Below, one piece after another: positions 54,883-62,833 of a stretch of 64,000 nucleotides of DNA. A program made the translations under genes and the position numbers. The notes beneath the pieces were generated by a model. The model was not told where the DNA came from. It saw only the letters and a program-made list of their open reading frames with translations, and ran no database searches. Position 1 is the stretch's first letter, and the number at the start of each line of letters is the position of its first letter. Source of the stretch: Phycisphaerae bacterium (GTDB lineage Bacteria > Planctomycetota > Phycisphaerae > UBA1845 > UTPLA1). Where the stretch lies: positions 225,937 through 289,936 of the forward strand of contig DATEMU010000014.1 of assembly GCA_035275405.1 (NCBI GenBank), written 5' to 3'.

Positions 54883-54887
54883 GAGGT

Positions 54888-54992
54888 CGATGTCCTGCGA
54901 ATCGCCCCTTCGCCAATCCCAAGACTGGCAAGATCGCGGTGAAGGTGATCAATCATTACGGCGACGAGGTGTTGAAGGTGTTTGAGGTGTGA
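54888..54992 (+). pseudogene. Decayed C-terminal remnant of a restriction/helicase-type protein
   Basis: In one frame the sequence reads NRPFANPKTGKIAVKVINHY followed by GDEVLKVFEV and a stop. This is like the extreme C-terminus of large restriction-system helicases or type III subunits as I remember them, but there is no upstream gene. It seems to be a relic truncated by insertion of the hsdR end. Family assignment is uncertain. Confidence 0.45.
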
Positions 54993-55242
54993 GTAAGCGG
55001 GTGCTCATCAAGTTCCATGCAACGAACAGGCTTCCGATTCCACGAACGTCAGGAAGATGCACGCCGCACTTTGGGCAAGGGGGGCAATCTGAGGGGCGGG
55101 AACACTCAGCCCGGCAAAGTGACGCGAGATTGCCCAGAAGGCTGCCAAGGCCGGCGGAAAGAATAGAAATACCATAACATATTGTTATTGCTGTGTTTAC
55201 GGCACGCATACTATTGTCGCATAATCCTACGCATTTTTTATG

Positions 55243-55270
55243 TTGATTTGCGTCGATCTGTTGGTACTAT
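55243..55270 (+). promoter_or_regulatory. Promoter giving a leaderless transcript for the 55277 gene
   Basis: TTGATT (55243-55248) and TACTAT (55265-55270) are spaced by 16 bases. The A of the ATG at 55277 is 7 bases beyond the -10 box, where transcription should start, so the mRNA would have no leader. No ribosome-binding site is present, which agrees. Confidence 0.5.
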
Positions 55271-55276
55271 GATTCG

Positions 55277-55900
55277 ATGCCAAGCCAACCATACCTTCCG
55301 TTTCGTAGGGACGCGGCGGCTCGCCGCAAAGCGATCCGAAGTACCGCTGCAGTTACCAAGATTCTTGCGGAAGCCGTAACCGGCGGCTGTGGCGATTGGT
55401 CCGAGAAGGCCGCGAATGACTTGATGCTCATGAGGCTAGGCCCGCGGTCGCATGCCAGCAATATCAATGACCTAATATGGGCGCGCATCGTAGAGAGCGA
55501 GTTCCCCACTGGCGTATCACTCCCAAAACTCCTGCCATTTTCTTATTTGAACGTTGGGGGAGAGTACTATGTCAGAGTCAAGAAGGTAGACCATCAGCTT
55601 TTCTATAGCAACGTCATTACGCACACGCAGGACGACGTTGGAGATCACGATTTCGATGGCGCCCTCATTCACATCCCAAAAGCCCGCTGGCTTGTGTTCG
55701 GATATTGGTTTGATCCAGGCAAGTTTACTACTACTGGCATGTGGTTGACATGCCAAGGCCATCGGCAACATTACTGGGAGCCGCACAAAATCATAAGGGA
55801 AGCGGGCGACGACGACGGCGAGGCGAATATTCCGATCATCAGGAAGCCTCCAACACCCCCGACTCCGAGAGTCAAAGTCAAGAAGATCGAAGGCAGGTAA
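55277..55900 (+). CDS. Unknown protein, 207 aa, partner of XRE-ImmA protein
   Basis: A 207-residue protein, not recognised. It has a basic N-terminus (MPSQPYLPFRRDAAARRKAI), a core with LNVGGEYYVRVKKVDHQLFY and DFDGALIHIPKARWLVFGYW, and a Pro-rich basic end (PPTPPTPRVKVKKIEGR). The gene ends immediately before the XRE-ImmA/IrrE gene at 55901, with no gap. Paired genes of this type usually form toxin-antitoxin-like or repressor-antirepressor modules, in which ImmA cleaves a partner. Start chosen at ATG 55277 because of the closely placed promoter. Confidence 0.65.
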   Translation: MPSQPYLPFRRDAAARRKAIRSTAAVTKILAEAVTGGCGDWSEKAANDLMLMRLGPRSHASNINDLIWARIVESEFPTGVSLPKLLPFSYLNVGGEYYVRVKKVDHQLFYSNVITHTQDDVGDHDFDGALIHIPKARWLVFGYWFDPGKFTTTGMWLTCQGHRQHYWEPHKIIREAGDDDGEANIPIIRKPPTPPTPRVKVKKIEGR

Positions 55901-56953
55901 ATGGAAGCCCTGAACCGCAAGATGCTGGTTCTCGCAAGAGAATCGCGCGGACTTACCCAGTCCGCGTTGGCAGAGGCCGCAGAGATTCGGCAGTCTAGCA
56001 TTTCGAGGTTTGAAAACGGGACGATAATGCCGGACGACGAAACATTACGCCGGCTGGCAGATTCACTTGATTACCCTGTTTCGTTTTTCTTTCAAACCGA
56101 TGACGTGTATGGACTCACAAGCGGCTGTCTCTATTACCGAAAATTCAAGCGAATGCCGGTCGGCGAACTCAAGCGAATACACGCGATCATCAATATCTTA
56201 CGAATGCAGGTGGCGCGCATACTCTCTGAAGTAGAGATCGAATCAGATAACGGATTTCCACAGCTTGACATAAGCAGATTCAAATACGACACCGATGCGA
56301 TTGCACGCCTTGCGCGAGCCTCCTGGGGAATGCCGTTGGGGCCTGTGGAAAACCTTGTGGATTTCGTAGAGGCCGCTGGCGGCATCGTTATCCCGGTGTC
56401 GTTTGGAAGCCAATCCATCGACGCCATAAGCCAATGGACGCCGATGCTTCCGCCGCTGTTTTTTATCAATAGGGACCGGCCAGGTGACAGGATTCGTTGG
56501 ACGCTCAGCCACGAAATTGGCCACGTTCTAATGCACAGAATGCCCAGCGAGAATCAAGAACAAGAGGCCGATCTCTTCGCGAGCGAATTCCTACTCCCAA
56601 CAGAAGCAATCGAAAACGAGTTTCCGGCGAATGTGACTCTACAATCGTTGATACCGCTAAAAGCTAGATGGAAGGTGTCGCTTCAGGCGCTGATCATGAA
56701 GGCCAAGCGATTACAAGTAATAAGCGAAAGGAAGGCGCAGCAACTATTCATGGCAATAAGCAAGCATGGATGGCGAAAGGCAGAACCTGTCATTATCCCC
56801 AGGGAGTCGCCGACAGTAGTAGATAAATCAGTGCAAGCCATCCTTTTGAGTTCGACGCTAGAGGCGTTGGCTCAGCGACTTAACGCCAAACCATATGCCG
56901 TAGCACAGCTGCTTATGGCCTCCGAAGGCCCGCGATTACGAGTTGTAAAGTAG
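55901..56953 (+). CDS. XRE regulator fused to ImmA/IrrE metallopeptidase
   Basis: A 350-residue protein. The N-terminal helix-turn-helix is LARESRGLTQSALAEAAEIR, QSSISRFENGTIMPDDETLR. The peptidase domain holds RWTLSHEIGHVLMHRMPSE (HExxH zinc motif) and EQEADLFASEFLLPTEAIEN (third ligand Glu and the downstream conserved F-x-x-x-L-L-P). ImmA-type proteins cleave repressors to release mobile elements, and IrrE/DdrO respond to DNA damage. Fusion to XRE makes a single-chain regulator. It directly follows the 207-residue unknown protein. Likely part of a small regulatory or toxin module. Confidence 0.9.
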   Translation: MEALNRKMLVLARESRGLTQSALAEAAEIRQSSISRFENGTIMPDDETLRRLADSLDYPVSFFFQTDDVYGLTSGCLYYRKFKRMPVGELKRIHAIINILRMQVARILSEVEIESDNGFPQLDISRFKYDTDAIARLARASWGMPLGPVENLVDFVEAAGGIVIPVSFGSQSIDAISQWTPMLPPLFFINRDRPGDRIRWTLSHEIGHVLMHRMPSENQEQEADLFASEFLLPTEAIENEFPANVTLQSLIPLKARWKVSLQALIMKAKRLQVISERKAQQLFMAISKHGWRKAEPVIIPRESPTVVDKSVQAILLSSTLEALAQRLNAKPYAVAQLLMASEGPRLRVVK

Positions 56954-57025
56954 CGCGGAACATATAGGTGATTTTCTATCCTGACTTTTCTTACCCACAC
57001 GGACAACACCCGCCTGTCGTCGATC

Positions 57026-57187
57026 ATGCTCGACCATATCCGCAGCCTCTGCTACAACACTGGCCGGGCGTTCTACTGCGACTTCCAGCTCGGGCTACTA
57101 ATGATCTGCGTTGATGCCGTGGACACGTTCGACGGGCACGAATTCATCGTCCGCGCACCGGCCAAGACTTCGTCGTCAACGATGTGA
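57026..57187 (+). pseudogene. Short remnant ORF, 53 aa
   Basis: The frame reads MLDHIRSLCYNTGRAFYCDF, then QLGLLMICVDAVDTFDGHEF and a short end. Sense in the same frame extends upstream to about 56981 without a start codon. It looks like a gene fragment left between cargo insertions; codon usage is GC-biased like the backbone rather than like its AT-richer neighbours. No family recognised. It might also be an intact small gene. Confidence 0.35.
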
Positions 57188-57193
57188 TGCGCT

Positions 57194-58063
57194 ATGCCAT
57201 TCAAGCCGAACAAGCTTCAAGAGATACTCCTTCGAACACTCGAATCACTTCAAACCCGGGGATGCGAGTTCGTAACCGTTGAATCCAAGGCGAAGCCCTG
57301 GCGAATTAGGTTCGGCGACAATGTCCCAGAGCTAATCCTCCAGCTATGGACAGGTCTCGAACCGAATAAAATCAAGCACGAATTGTCATCGCTTCTAAGG
57401 CGACACTACGTCAGGTGTGCGGCGCGAGATCGCTGGCTTCCTATTCAGCGATGCCCGTGCATTCTCCACACTCCCAGGGGTCCAATCTACTCGTTCGAAT
57501 GGGGGCCATGGCGAGACCCCGCACAGCCCGGTAGGCCTGGAGGAGAGGTGAAAGCAAATAAGTCTACTCGAAGCAGCCGCGAGTCCCCTTTTTTCGTGTC
57601 TATTGAGGAGGTCAAGACTTCATTCACCAAAGCTCGACCACTGCGTTGCGGCGCCTTGTACCTCAAAGATAGGGGATCGGGTTATTCAATCACGCCATCG
57701 GGCCTTACGCTCCTTGATTCGCTAGAACAGATTGCAAAGGCTCCGGAAAAATTAACTCGCCGTGAACGAGAAAAACTAAAACTCGCTATCGCAACAGTCG
57801 TAATGAAATCACTCCTGAAGGACGACGATTTGATTAGCACCTATGTGAAGGAAGGCTCTTACCGCAAGGCGGCCGCGTCCTTGAGCGATGACCACAAAAA
57901 GGTTTCGAAGGACGCAGTAATGCGAGCGGTACGACGCAAGGGCGGCCCCGCCGCTGTTAGATCTGAGTACAACAGCGCTTCGGTACGTCGCACTATCGCG
58001 TCGCAGCAACGCGACAAGAGGAAAAGATTTTCCACGCCATCGCAATCTCAGGATTCTGAATAA
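57194..58063 (+). CDS. Unknown basic protein, 289 aa
   Basis: A 289-residue basic protein without recognised family. The N-terminal 90 residues (NKLQEILLRTLESLQTRGCE, LEPNKIKHELSSLLRRHYV) look like a winged-helix or similar DNA-binding fold. The C-terminal part (KLTRREREKLKLAIATVVMK, YRKAAASLSDDHKKVSKDAV, MRAVRRKGG) could be another helix-turn-helix. The end is Ser/Arg/Gln-rich. It lies alone, 7 bp after the preceding remnant. It may be a regulator or a replication-associated protein of the element. Confidence 0.6.
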   Translation: MPFKPNKLQEILLRTLESLQTRGCEFVTVESKAKPWRIRFGDNVPELILQLWTGLEPNKIKHELSSLLRRHYVRCAARDRWLPIQRCPCILHTPRGPIYSFEWGPWRDPAQPGRPGGEVKANKSTRSSRESPFFVSIEEVKTSFTKARPLRCGALYLKDRGSGYSITPSGLTLLDSLEQIAKAPEKLTRREREKLKLAIATVVMKSLLKDDDLISTYVKEGSYRKAAASLSDDHKKVSKDAVMRAVRRKGGPAAVRSEYNSASVRRTIASQQRDKRKRFSTPSQSQDSE

Positions 58064-58268
58064 CTTACGCGCCCTAAACGGGCGTGTCGCAACACTCAAA
58101 ACCTACCAAAACCGCGACATCGACGGGTGCGGGTATAGGCCGTGAGGTCATAACCCGCCGGTCACTCGTCGTGAATCTCTGATTTTGGGCGGCGCGCGCC
58201 GCACGCGGAGATTCCGCGCGCATCAGTGACCCATCGCGGGCAGAGGCCTCCGGCACCCGGAGGCCATC

Positions 58269-58856
58269 ATGGGTGCGTCCCTCCCCCGCGACGCGGATCT
58301 TCCCGCGTATGCCCGATCCCTGATCCGAATCAAGGCCCAGAAGTTAGTCCGGCGGACCGGCTTCAGCCGCTCTGACGAGGATGACGTGCGGCAGGAGTTG
58401 GCCGCAAGGTTGATCCAACAACTGCCGAAATTCGACCCCGCCCGGGCCGCTCTTAACACCTTTATCGCCCGCGTCGTGGATTCCGCCGTCAAGATGTACC
58501 TCCGCGACCGAGGGCGCCAAAAACGAGGCGAGGGGCGAATTGTCCAATCGCTCGACGTGGCGGTCGGCGAAGACAAGGGCCGGCCCGTCACCGGGGCCGA
58601 ACTCCTCAACGAAGCCGACCACGCGCGTCGACTGGGCCTCGAAGCCAAGTCCGAGACCGAGCGGATCAACCAGAAGCTGACCGTCGAAGGCGTGTTAGCG
58701 AACCTGCCGCCTAACCTCCGCAAGCTGTGCCAGCGGCTGCCGCACGAAACCAAAACCGCCATTGCCCAAGACATGGGCATTACCCCACGAGAGTTAGAGT
58801 GCTTCATTGAGATGATCCGTCAGCGTTTCAGGGCTGCGGGCCTGGATGAACCCTGA
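58269..58856 (+). CDS. Sigma-70-like factor of the phage-type region
   Basis: A 195-residue protein. Region-2-like sequence is FSRSDEDDVRQELAARLIQQ, LPKFDPARAALNTFIARVVD, SAVKMYLRDRGRQKRGEG, matching the core-binding helix of sigma-70/ECF-like proteins. Region-4-like helices appear near the C-terminus (LTVEGVLANLPPNLRKLCQR, AIAQDMGITPRELECFIEMI, RQRFRAAG). It may direct RNA polymerase to element promoters. A bipartite motif with fixed spacing is found 6 bp after its end and twice elsewhere. Assignment by motif pattern only. Confidence 0.75.
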   Translation: MGASLPRDADLPAYARSLIRIKAQKLVRRTGFSRSDEDDVRQELAARLIQQLPKFDPARAALNTFIARVVDSAVKMYLRDRGRQKRGEGRIVQSLDVAVGEDKGRPVTGAELLNEADHARRLGLEAKSETERINQKLTVEGVLANLPPNLRKLCQRLPHETKTAIAQDMGITPRELECFIEMIRQRFRAAGLDEP

Positions 58857-58861
58857 TTTTT

Positions 58862-58892
58862 ATGGGCACGCCGTGCGCGGATGGCATAAGTA
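58862..58892 (+). promoter_or_regulatory. Bipartite promoter-like motif, copy 2 (primase operon)
   Basis: ATGGGCA (58862-58868), 11 bases, then GATGGCATAAGTA (58880-58892). It shares GG-x-CA and GGCATAAGTA, and the spacing, with the copies at 41844 and 61791. It stands 41 bp before the start of the gene at 58934. Confidence 0.6.
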
Positions 58893-58933
58893 ACCGGTGA
58901 CGACCCTAAATAGGGGTTCGATAGGAGTACACC

Positions 58934-59233
58934 ATGAAGTCAGACATGTTTCGCTTTGAGTTTGAACCGAGCGCGTCGCTGTCCGACGCGGAGATGACCT
59001 TGCACCTGGCCCTGCTGTCCGTGGAGGGCCTCTTTGGCGAGGCACGGGTGCGCCTCGAGGCCGGTTATCGCGTCGATCGGGCCAACCGCCAGATCACGGT
59101 CGATGGCGCTGGCGAGGTCGGCACGGCTCTGATTAAGGTTTTCACCGGCCTATTGAACCGTGAGTTTGGCGAGTCGGCGTTTCAGGTGCGGCCAGAGGGG
59201 GTCAGGGCGGAAACGGCGGCGGCCCATGGATAG
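58934..59233 (+). CDS. Small phage-type protein upstream of primase
   Basis: A 99-residue acidic protein (MKSDMFRFEFEPSASLSDAE, then MTLHLALLSVEGLFGEARVR). It has an alpha/beta look with a helix EMTLHLALLSVEGLF and a strand YRVDRANRQITVDG. No known family. Its stop overlaps the primase start by 8 bases (59226-59233), so the two are translationally coupled. It could assist replication of the element. Confidence 0.65.
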   Translation: MKSDMFRFEFEPSASLSDAEMTLHLALLSVEGLFGEARVRLEAGYRVDRANRQITVDGAGEVGTALIKVFTGLLNREFGESAFQVRPEGVRAETAAAHG

Positions 59234-61589
59234 CGCCGCGAACGACGACCAAGCGCCCTTGTCTCCATCGCCTTATTCCGTCGATTTCGATCTGATTCGT
59301 GCGCAGGTGCCCGTCGCCTTGCGCGACCAGCCCCAATGGGTCGCCTGGGGTTACGAGGAGCGCGACGGTCATCCAACAAAGGTGCCCGTGAATCCGCTGA
59401 AAGGGGTCAAGGCGTCCACTATAGATCCCGGCACGTGGGCGACCTTTGACCAATCCGTGATCGCCTGCGCGCGTGGCGGCCTCGACGGAATTGGTTTTGT
59501 CTTGACGGCCGACGATCCCTATTGCGGCATCGACCTGGATGGATGCATCGTGAATGGTCAGATCGTCCCCGAGGCCCGAGCGATCATCGACGACCTGGAC
59601 AGCTATGCGGAGATCTCGCCCAGTGGGGCCGGCGTCAAATTATTCATCAAGGCGACGAAGCCCTCCTGGGCTGGTTGCAAGAGCAAGAAGGTCTCGGGTT
59701 TCAAACACGCCGAGATCTACGATAGTAAGCGGTTCTTCACCGTCACCGGCGACCATATTGCGGGCACATCGCAGGCGGTGGAAGAACGACAGGAGCCGCT
59801 CAAGGCGCTTTGCGAGCGGTTTTGGCCACAGGCATCGCCAACGTCGGATACGGCAGAATCATCGCCCCCACGAGAAATCCTCGAAGAGGCCCTCCCCAAG
59901 GCATTGACGGTTGACATGGAGTCCCGCGAGCAGCGTTGCCTGGCCTACGTCGCCAAGTGCCCGGACGCCGTCAGTGGCAATGGCGGCCACGACTCAACCC
60001 TACGAGCGGCGTGTGAGTGCTTCCGCTTCGGGCTCGACGAATCCGCGGCGTGGCGGGTCATGCGTTGGTTTAACGAAAAGAAAACCAACGGGGAGCAATG
60101 GACCGACAAGGAACTGAATCACAAGCTCGAATCGGCCCGGAAAATCGTCGAGAGCGCCGGGGAATTTGGGGCGCGGCTCGAAGACCTTGGCGTCCCGGCC
60201 TCCAGCATGAGCGCCGCGCAAATTGCGGCGCTGATGACCGATGTGGGCAACGCCGCCCGTCTTGTACAGCGCTTCGGCCACAAGATTCGCTATTGCCACG
60301 GAATGAATCAGTGGCTCATCTGGGATGGCCGGCGATGGAAACGGGACGAGCACGGCAGAATCGTCAAGCTCTGTAAACAAACTGCCCTGGCGATCCTCGA
60401 CGAAGCCAAGCGGGGTTCCGACGACAAACAAGACAAGCTGATCGGCTGGGCAATGGCCAGTCAGAAACGGGATCGATTGATGGCGATGGCGGCGCTGGCC
60501 CAGCCGGACGTCGCCGTCGCCCCCGATGACCTCGACGCCGACCGCTGGGCATTCAATTGCCTCAATGGCACCATCGACCTGCGGACTGGCGCACTTCGAC
60601 CGCACCAGCAACTGGACCTAATCACCAAGCTCGCCCCTGTCGAATACGACCCCGAGGCGACATGTCCCCGGTTCGATCAGTTCCTGGAGGAGATCTTTAC
60701 ACAGGACGAACTCATCACCTTCGTCCAGCGCTTGCAAGGCATGTGCCTGACCGGCGACGTCACCGAACAACTGATGCCGATCTATTACGGTCAAGGTAAC
60801 AACGGAAAAAACGTCCTCCTCGACACCATCACCAGCCTCATGGGTGAATATGCCAGTGAGTCGCCGCCTGACCTCCTGACCGTCACCAAACACCGTGAAC
60901 ACCCCACCGAGATCGCCGACCTCTGCGGCCGGCGCTTGGTTATCGCCAGCGAGAGCGAGGAGGCGGCAACGCTACGCCTGCAGCTCGTCAAGCGGTTGAC
61001 AGGCAACGCCCGCCTGAAGGGCCGTTTCATGCGGAAGGACTATTTCGAGTTCCCACGTACGCACAAGCTAATCATGGTGACGAACAACCAGCCCATCATC
61101 CGAGAGAATTCCGAGGCTGCGTGGCGGCGCATTCGACTGGTCCCCTTCAACGTAGTGATCCCGCCCGACCAGCGCGATCCGAATCTCCTGGCTAAGCTGG
61201 TTGCCGAGTGGTCCGGCATATTGGCCTGGCTGGTCCGAGGATGCCTCGACTGGCTGCGGGAGGGCCTCGGCGAACCGGCGGCCGTCACCTCGGCCACCTC
61301 GGATTATCGATGCGAACAGGACTTCCTCAGCGAGTTCTTCGCCGACCGTTGTGTATTTCAGCCTCAGGCCTGGGCCAGTCGCGCCGCGATCTTCGCGGCC
61401 TATCAAGAGTGGTCACAGAATAGCGGTGACCGCCAGCCCTTGGACCGAAGCGCCTTGTTTGGCCGTCTCCGCCGCAGAGAGGGTGTTAAGGAAGGGAATG
61501 GTCAGGAACACAACAAGAGCGTTCGAGGCTTCCGAGGAATCGGACTGCAAGTCCAAGCGCCCAATGACTTTGAGACGGGCCAAGAGTAG
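59226..61589 (+). CDS. Primase-helicase of the D5/NrS-1 type
   Basis: A 787-residue protein. The N-terminal archaeo-eukaryotic primase-polymerase fold shows FVLTADDPYCGIDLDGCIV (catalytic D-L-D) and DSYAEISPSGAGVKLFIKAT, like the NrS-1 phage polymerase. A linker follows (DSTLRAACECFRFGLDESA). The D5-type SF3 helicase has IYYGQGNNGKNVLLDTITSL (Walker A with GNNGKN in place of GxxGK[ST]), LVIASESEEAATLRLQLVKR (Walker B-like) and HKLIMVTNNQPIIRENSEAA (motif C). It should prime and unwind DNA for replication. The ATG at 59226 is preferred over the frame to 59160, which lies inside the upstream gene. Confidence 0.88.
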   Translation: MDSAANDDQAPLSPSPYSVDFDLIRAQVPVALRDQPQWVAWGYEERDGHPTKVPVNPLKGVKASTIDPGTWATFDQSVIACARGGLDGIGFVLTADDPYCGIDLDGCIVNGQIVPEARAIIDDLDSYAEISPSGAGVKLFIKATKPSWAGCKSKKVSGFKHAEIYDSKRFFTVTGDHIAGTSQAVEERQEPLKALCERFWPQASPTSDTAESSPPREILEEALPKALTVDMESREQRCLAYVAKCPDAVSGNGGHDSTLRAACECFRFGLDESAAWRVMRWFNEKKTNGEQWTDKELNHKLESARKIVESAGEFGARLEDLGVPASSMSAAQIAALMTDVGNAARLVQRFGHKIRYCHGMNQWLIWDGRRWKRDEHGRIVKLCKQTALAILDEAKRGSDDKQDKLIGWAMASQKRDRLMAMAALAQPDVAVAPDDLDADRWAFNCLNGTIDLRTGALRPHQQLDLITKLAPVEYDPEATCPRFDQFLEEIFTQDELITFVQRLQGMCLTGDVTEQLMPIYYGQGNNGKNVLLDTITSLMGEYASESPPDLLTVTKHREHPTEIADLCGRRLVIASESEEAATLRLQLVKRLTGNARLKGRFMRKDYFEFPRTHKLIMVTNNQPIIRENSEAAWRRIRLVPFNVVIPPDQRDPNLLAKLVAEWSGILAWLVRGCLDWLREGLGEPAAVTSATSDYRCEQDFLSEFFADRCVFQPQAWASRAAIFAAYQEWSQNSGDRQPLDRSALFGRLRRREGVKEGNGQEHNKSVRGFRGIGLQVQAPNDFETGQE

Positions 61590-61605
61590 GTGCGCAACAA
61601 GCGCG

Positions 61606-61685
61606 GCAGGGCGCCACAGCCTTTTCCGTATTACCGGCCAATCCCCTCGCGTGGCGCTTATACGGAAACCCTTGCCGCGCCCTGC
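61606..61685. repeat. 80-bp symmetric dyad after the primase gene
   Basis: GCAGGGCGC (61606-61614) pairs with GCGCCCTGC (61677-61685), and, nested inside, TTTCCGTAT (61623-61631) with ATACGGAAA (61660-61668). Both arms are separated by exactly 8 bases, giving a large imperfect cruciform. It may be an origin, a terminator or a protein-binding dyad. Confidence 0.6.
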
Positions 61686-61790
61686 TGCGCCTGCCGCGCC
61701 CCCCCTTGATTGGCGCATTCCACCCTTCATCATGGCCTGTCTATGGGTCATGCCCGGCTGCTGCCGGCGTCGCAATTTTTTTTGAATTCT

Positions 61791-61821
61791 CCGGACAACC
61801 CCGCTCTGAACGGCATAAGTA
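61791..61821 (+). promoter_or_regulatory. Bipartite promoter-like motif, copy 3 (downstream of primase)
   Basis: CCGGACA (61791-61797), 11 bases, then AACGGCATAAGTA (61809-61821), identical at both half-sites to the copy at 41844. The next plausible gene starts at 61964. Confidence 0.6.
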
Positions 61822-61963
61822 ACCCGTAGGCGGTTCCCCCGCGCGTGGCCGATGGGCTGCGCGTTGGAGGATCGCATGGAGTGCCATGAGCGTGGCATCT
61901 TTGGGTTCAATGGTTCCTTCCCGGCGATGCTGCGCGCTGAGGGCGTTGGAATACGTCAAAGGA

Positions 61964-62221
61964 ATGGAAACACTTTCGCGCTGTCCGATTTTTTACAACC
62001 CGCGCCACCGCCGTGAGTTGCGTGCGATCTGGCCAGGGGTTGGTCCTGGCGGGTTCCTGGGTTGGCCGAGGACGCGACCCGTTGGGCCCTGGGCGACCCG
62101 GCGCGTGGCGGCGTACCCAACGTCGCCCGTTCCCACCCGTCGCGACGGGGGCGAACGTGGGGCGTTGGGGGCGAAAGTTGGCGGCGGTGTGGCGAGCGAT
62201 GAGCGGTCGACGCCGGAGTGA
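61964..62221 (+). CDS. Possible small protein, 85 aa
   Basis: METLSRCPIFYNPRHRRELR opens a basic, Pro/Gly/Arg-rich protein of 85 residues. AAAGGA stands 4 bases before the ATG, and codon choice is GC-rich at third positions, as in true genes here. Its stop is 5 bases before the next start (62227). No domain recognised. Overlapping minus-strand frames are rejected. Modest confidence. Confidence 0.4.
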   Translation: METLSRCPIFYNPRHRRELRAIWPGVGPGGFLGWPRTRPVGPWATRRVAAYPTSPVPTRRDGGERGALGAKVGGGVASDERSTPE

Positions 62222-62226
62222 CGAGC

Positions 62227-62808
62227 ATGGACCCCGAGGTTTTCAATCTGCCGCCCACGACGTCGGGATTTGGGCACATCGCGAACGAGTTTGGTTCGTA
62301 CTTCCGCAATGTGACCGCGCCCATCCTGGTCCGGCGTTCGGGCCAATTAGTGATCCATGCATTTGCCTATTTTTCCCTCGAACCCCTGCGGCAATTTCAA
62401 ATCCAATCAGCCTACCTTGCGTGGGGGATCGCCAGCATTTCCAACCCCGGCGGCGTGCTACAGGTCGGGGTGATCAACGAAGCGCTTTCGGCACCGGACG
62501 CCACGCTGTTTGCGGCCATCGGGGCTGCCGCACCCCTCGCGGCCGACCTTCCGGTCGTTGGCCCACAGACGACGGATTTGGCGTCGGTTATCGACGCCCT
62601 CCAGGCTTCGGCACAAGCCGGTGGATCGATAGGGTTGGGTTGGAGTTATGAGTTCGGCGCTGGCACCCGGCAATGCACGTTGGATGAGCCGCAACTGATC
62701 ATCGAGGCGGTTCCCCGGTCCAACCTCGCGACGATGGGTTCAGCGGCGAAGTTCATGTTCATGGCCGCCCGAAGGCGACGGCGAAGGGGACGGGGACGGC
62801 GGAGATAG
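62227..62808 (+). CDS. Unknown phage-region protein with Arg-rich tail, 193 aa
   Basis: A 193-residue protein. It reads MDPEVFNLPPTTSGFGHIAN, SYFRNVTAPILVRRSGQLV, with a hydrophobic middle (LVIHAFAYFSLEPLRQFQI, LAWGIASI) and a tail of about 14 residues made almost wholly of Arg with a few Gly (ARRRRRRGRGRRR type). The tail could bind nucleic acid. No family recognised; a structural virion or DNA-packaging protein is possible in this setting. An in-frame GTG at 62218 is an alternative start. Confidence 0.55.
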   Translation: MDPEVFNLPPTTSGFGHIANEFGSYFRNVTAPILVRRSGQLVIHAFAYFSLEPLRQFQIQSAYLAWGIASISNPGGVLQVGVINEALSAPDATLFAAIGAAAPLAADLPVVGPQTTDLASVIDALQASAQAGGSIGLGWSYEFGAGTRQCTLDEPQLIIEAVPRSNLATMGSAAKFMFMAARRRRRRGRGRRR

Positions 62809-62833
62809 CCCACGACTGACAGGACGTCGAACG

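Noticed and set aside
54949..55209. 86-codon minus-strand frame with C-rich patch (CPPCPKCG)
   Set aside because: It could be a small zinc-binding protein, but it overlaps the remnant at 54888-54992, lacks a ribosome-binding site and no pattern was recognised.
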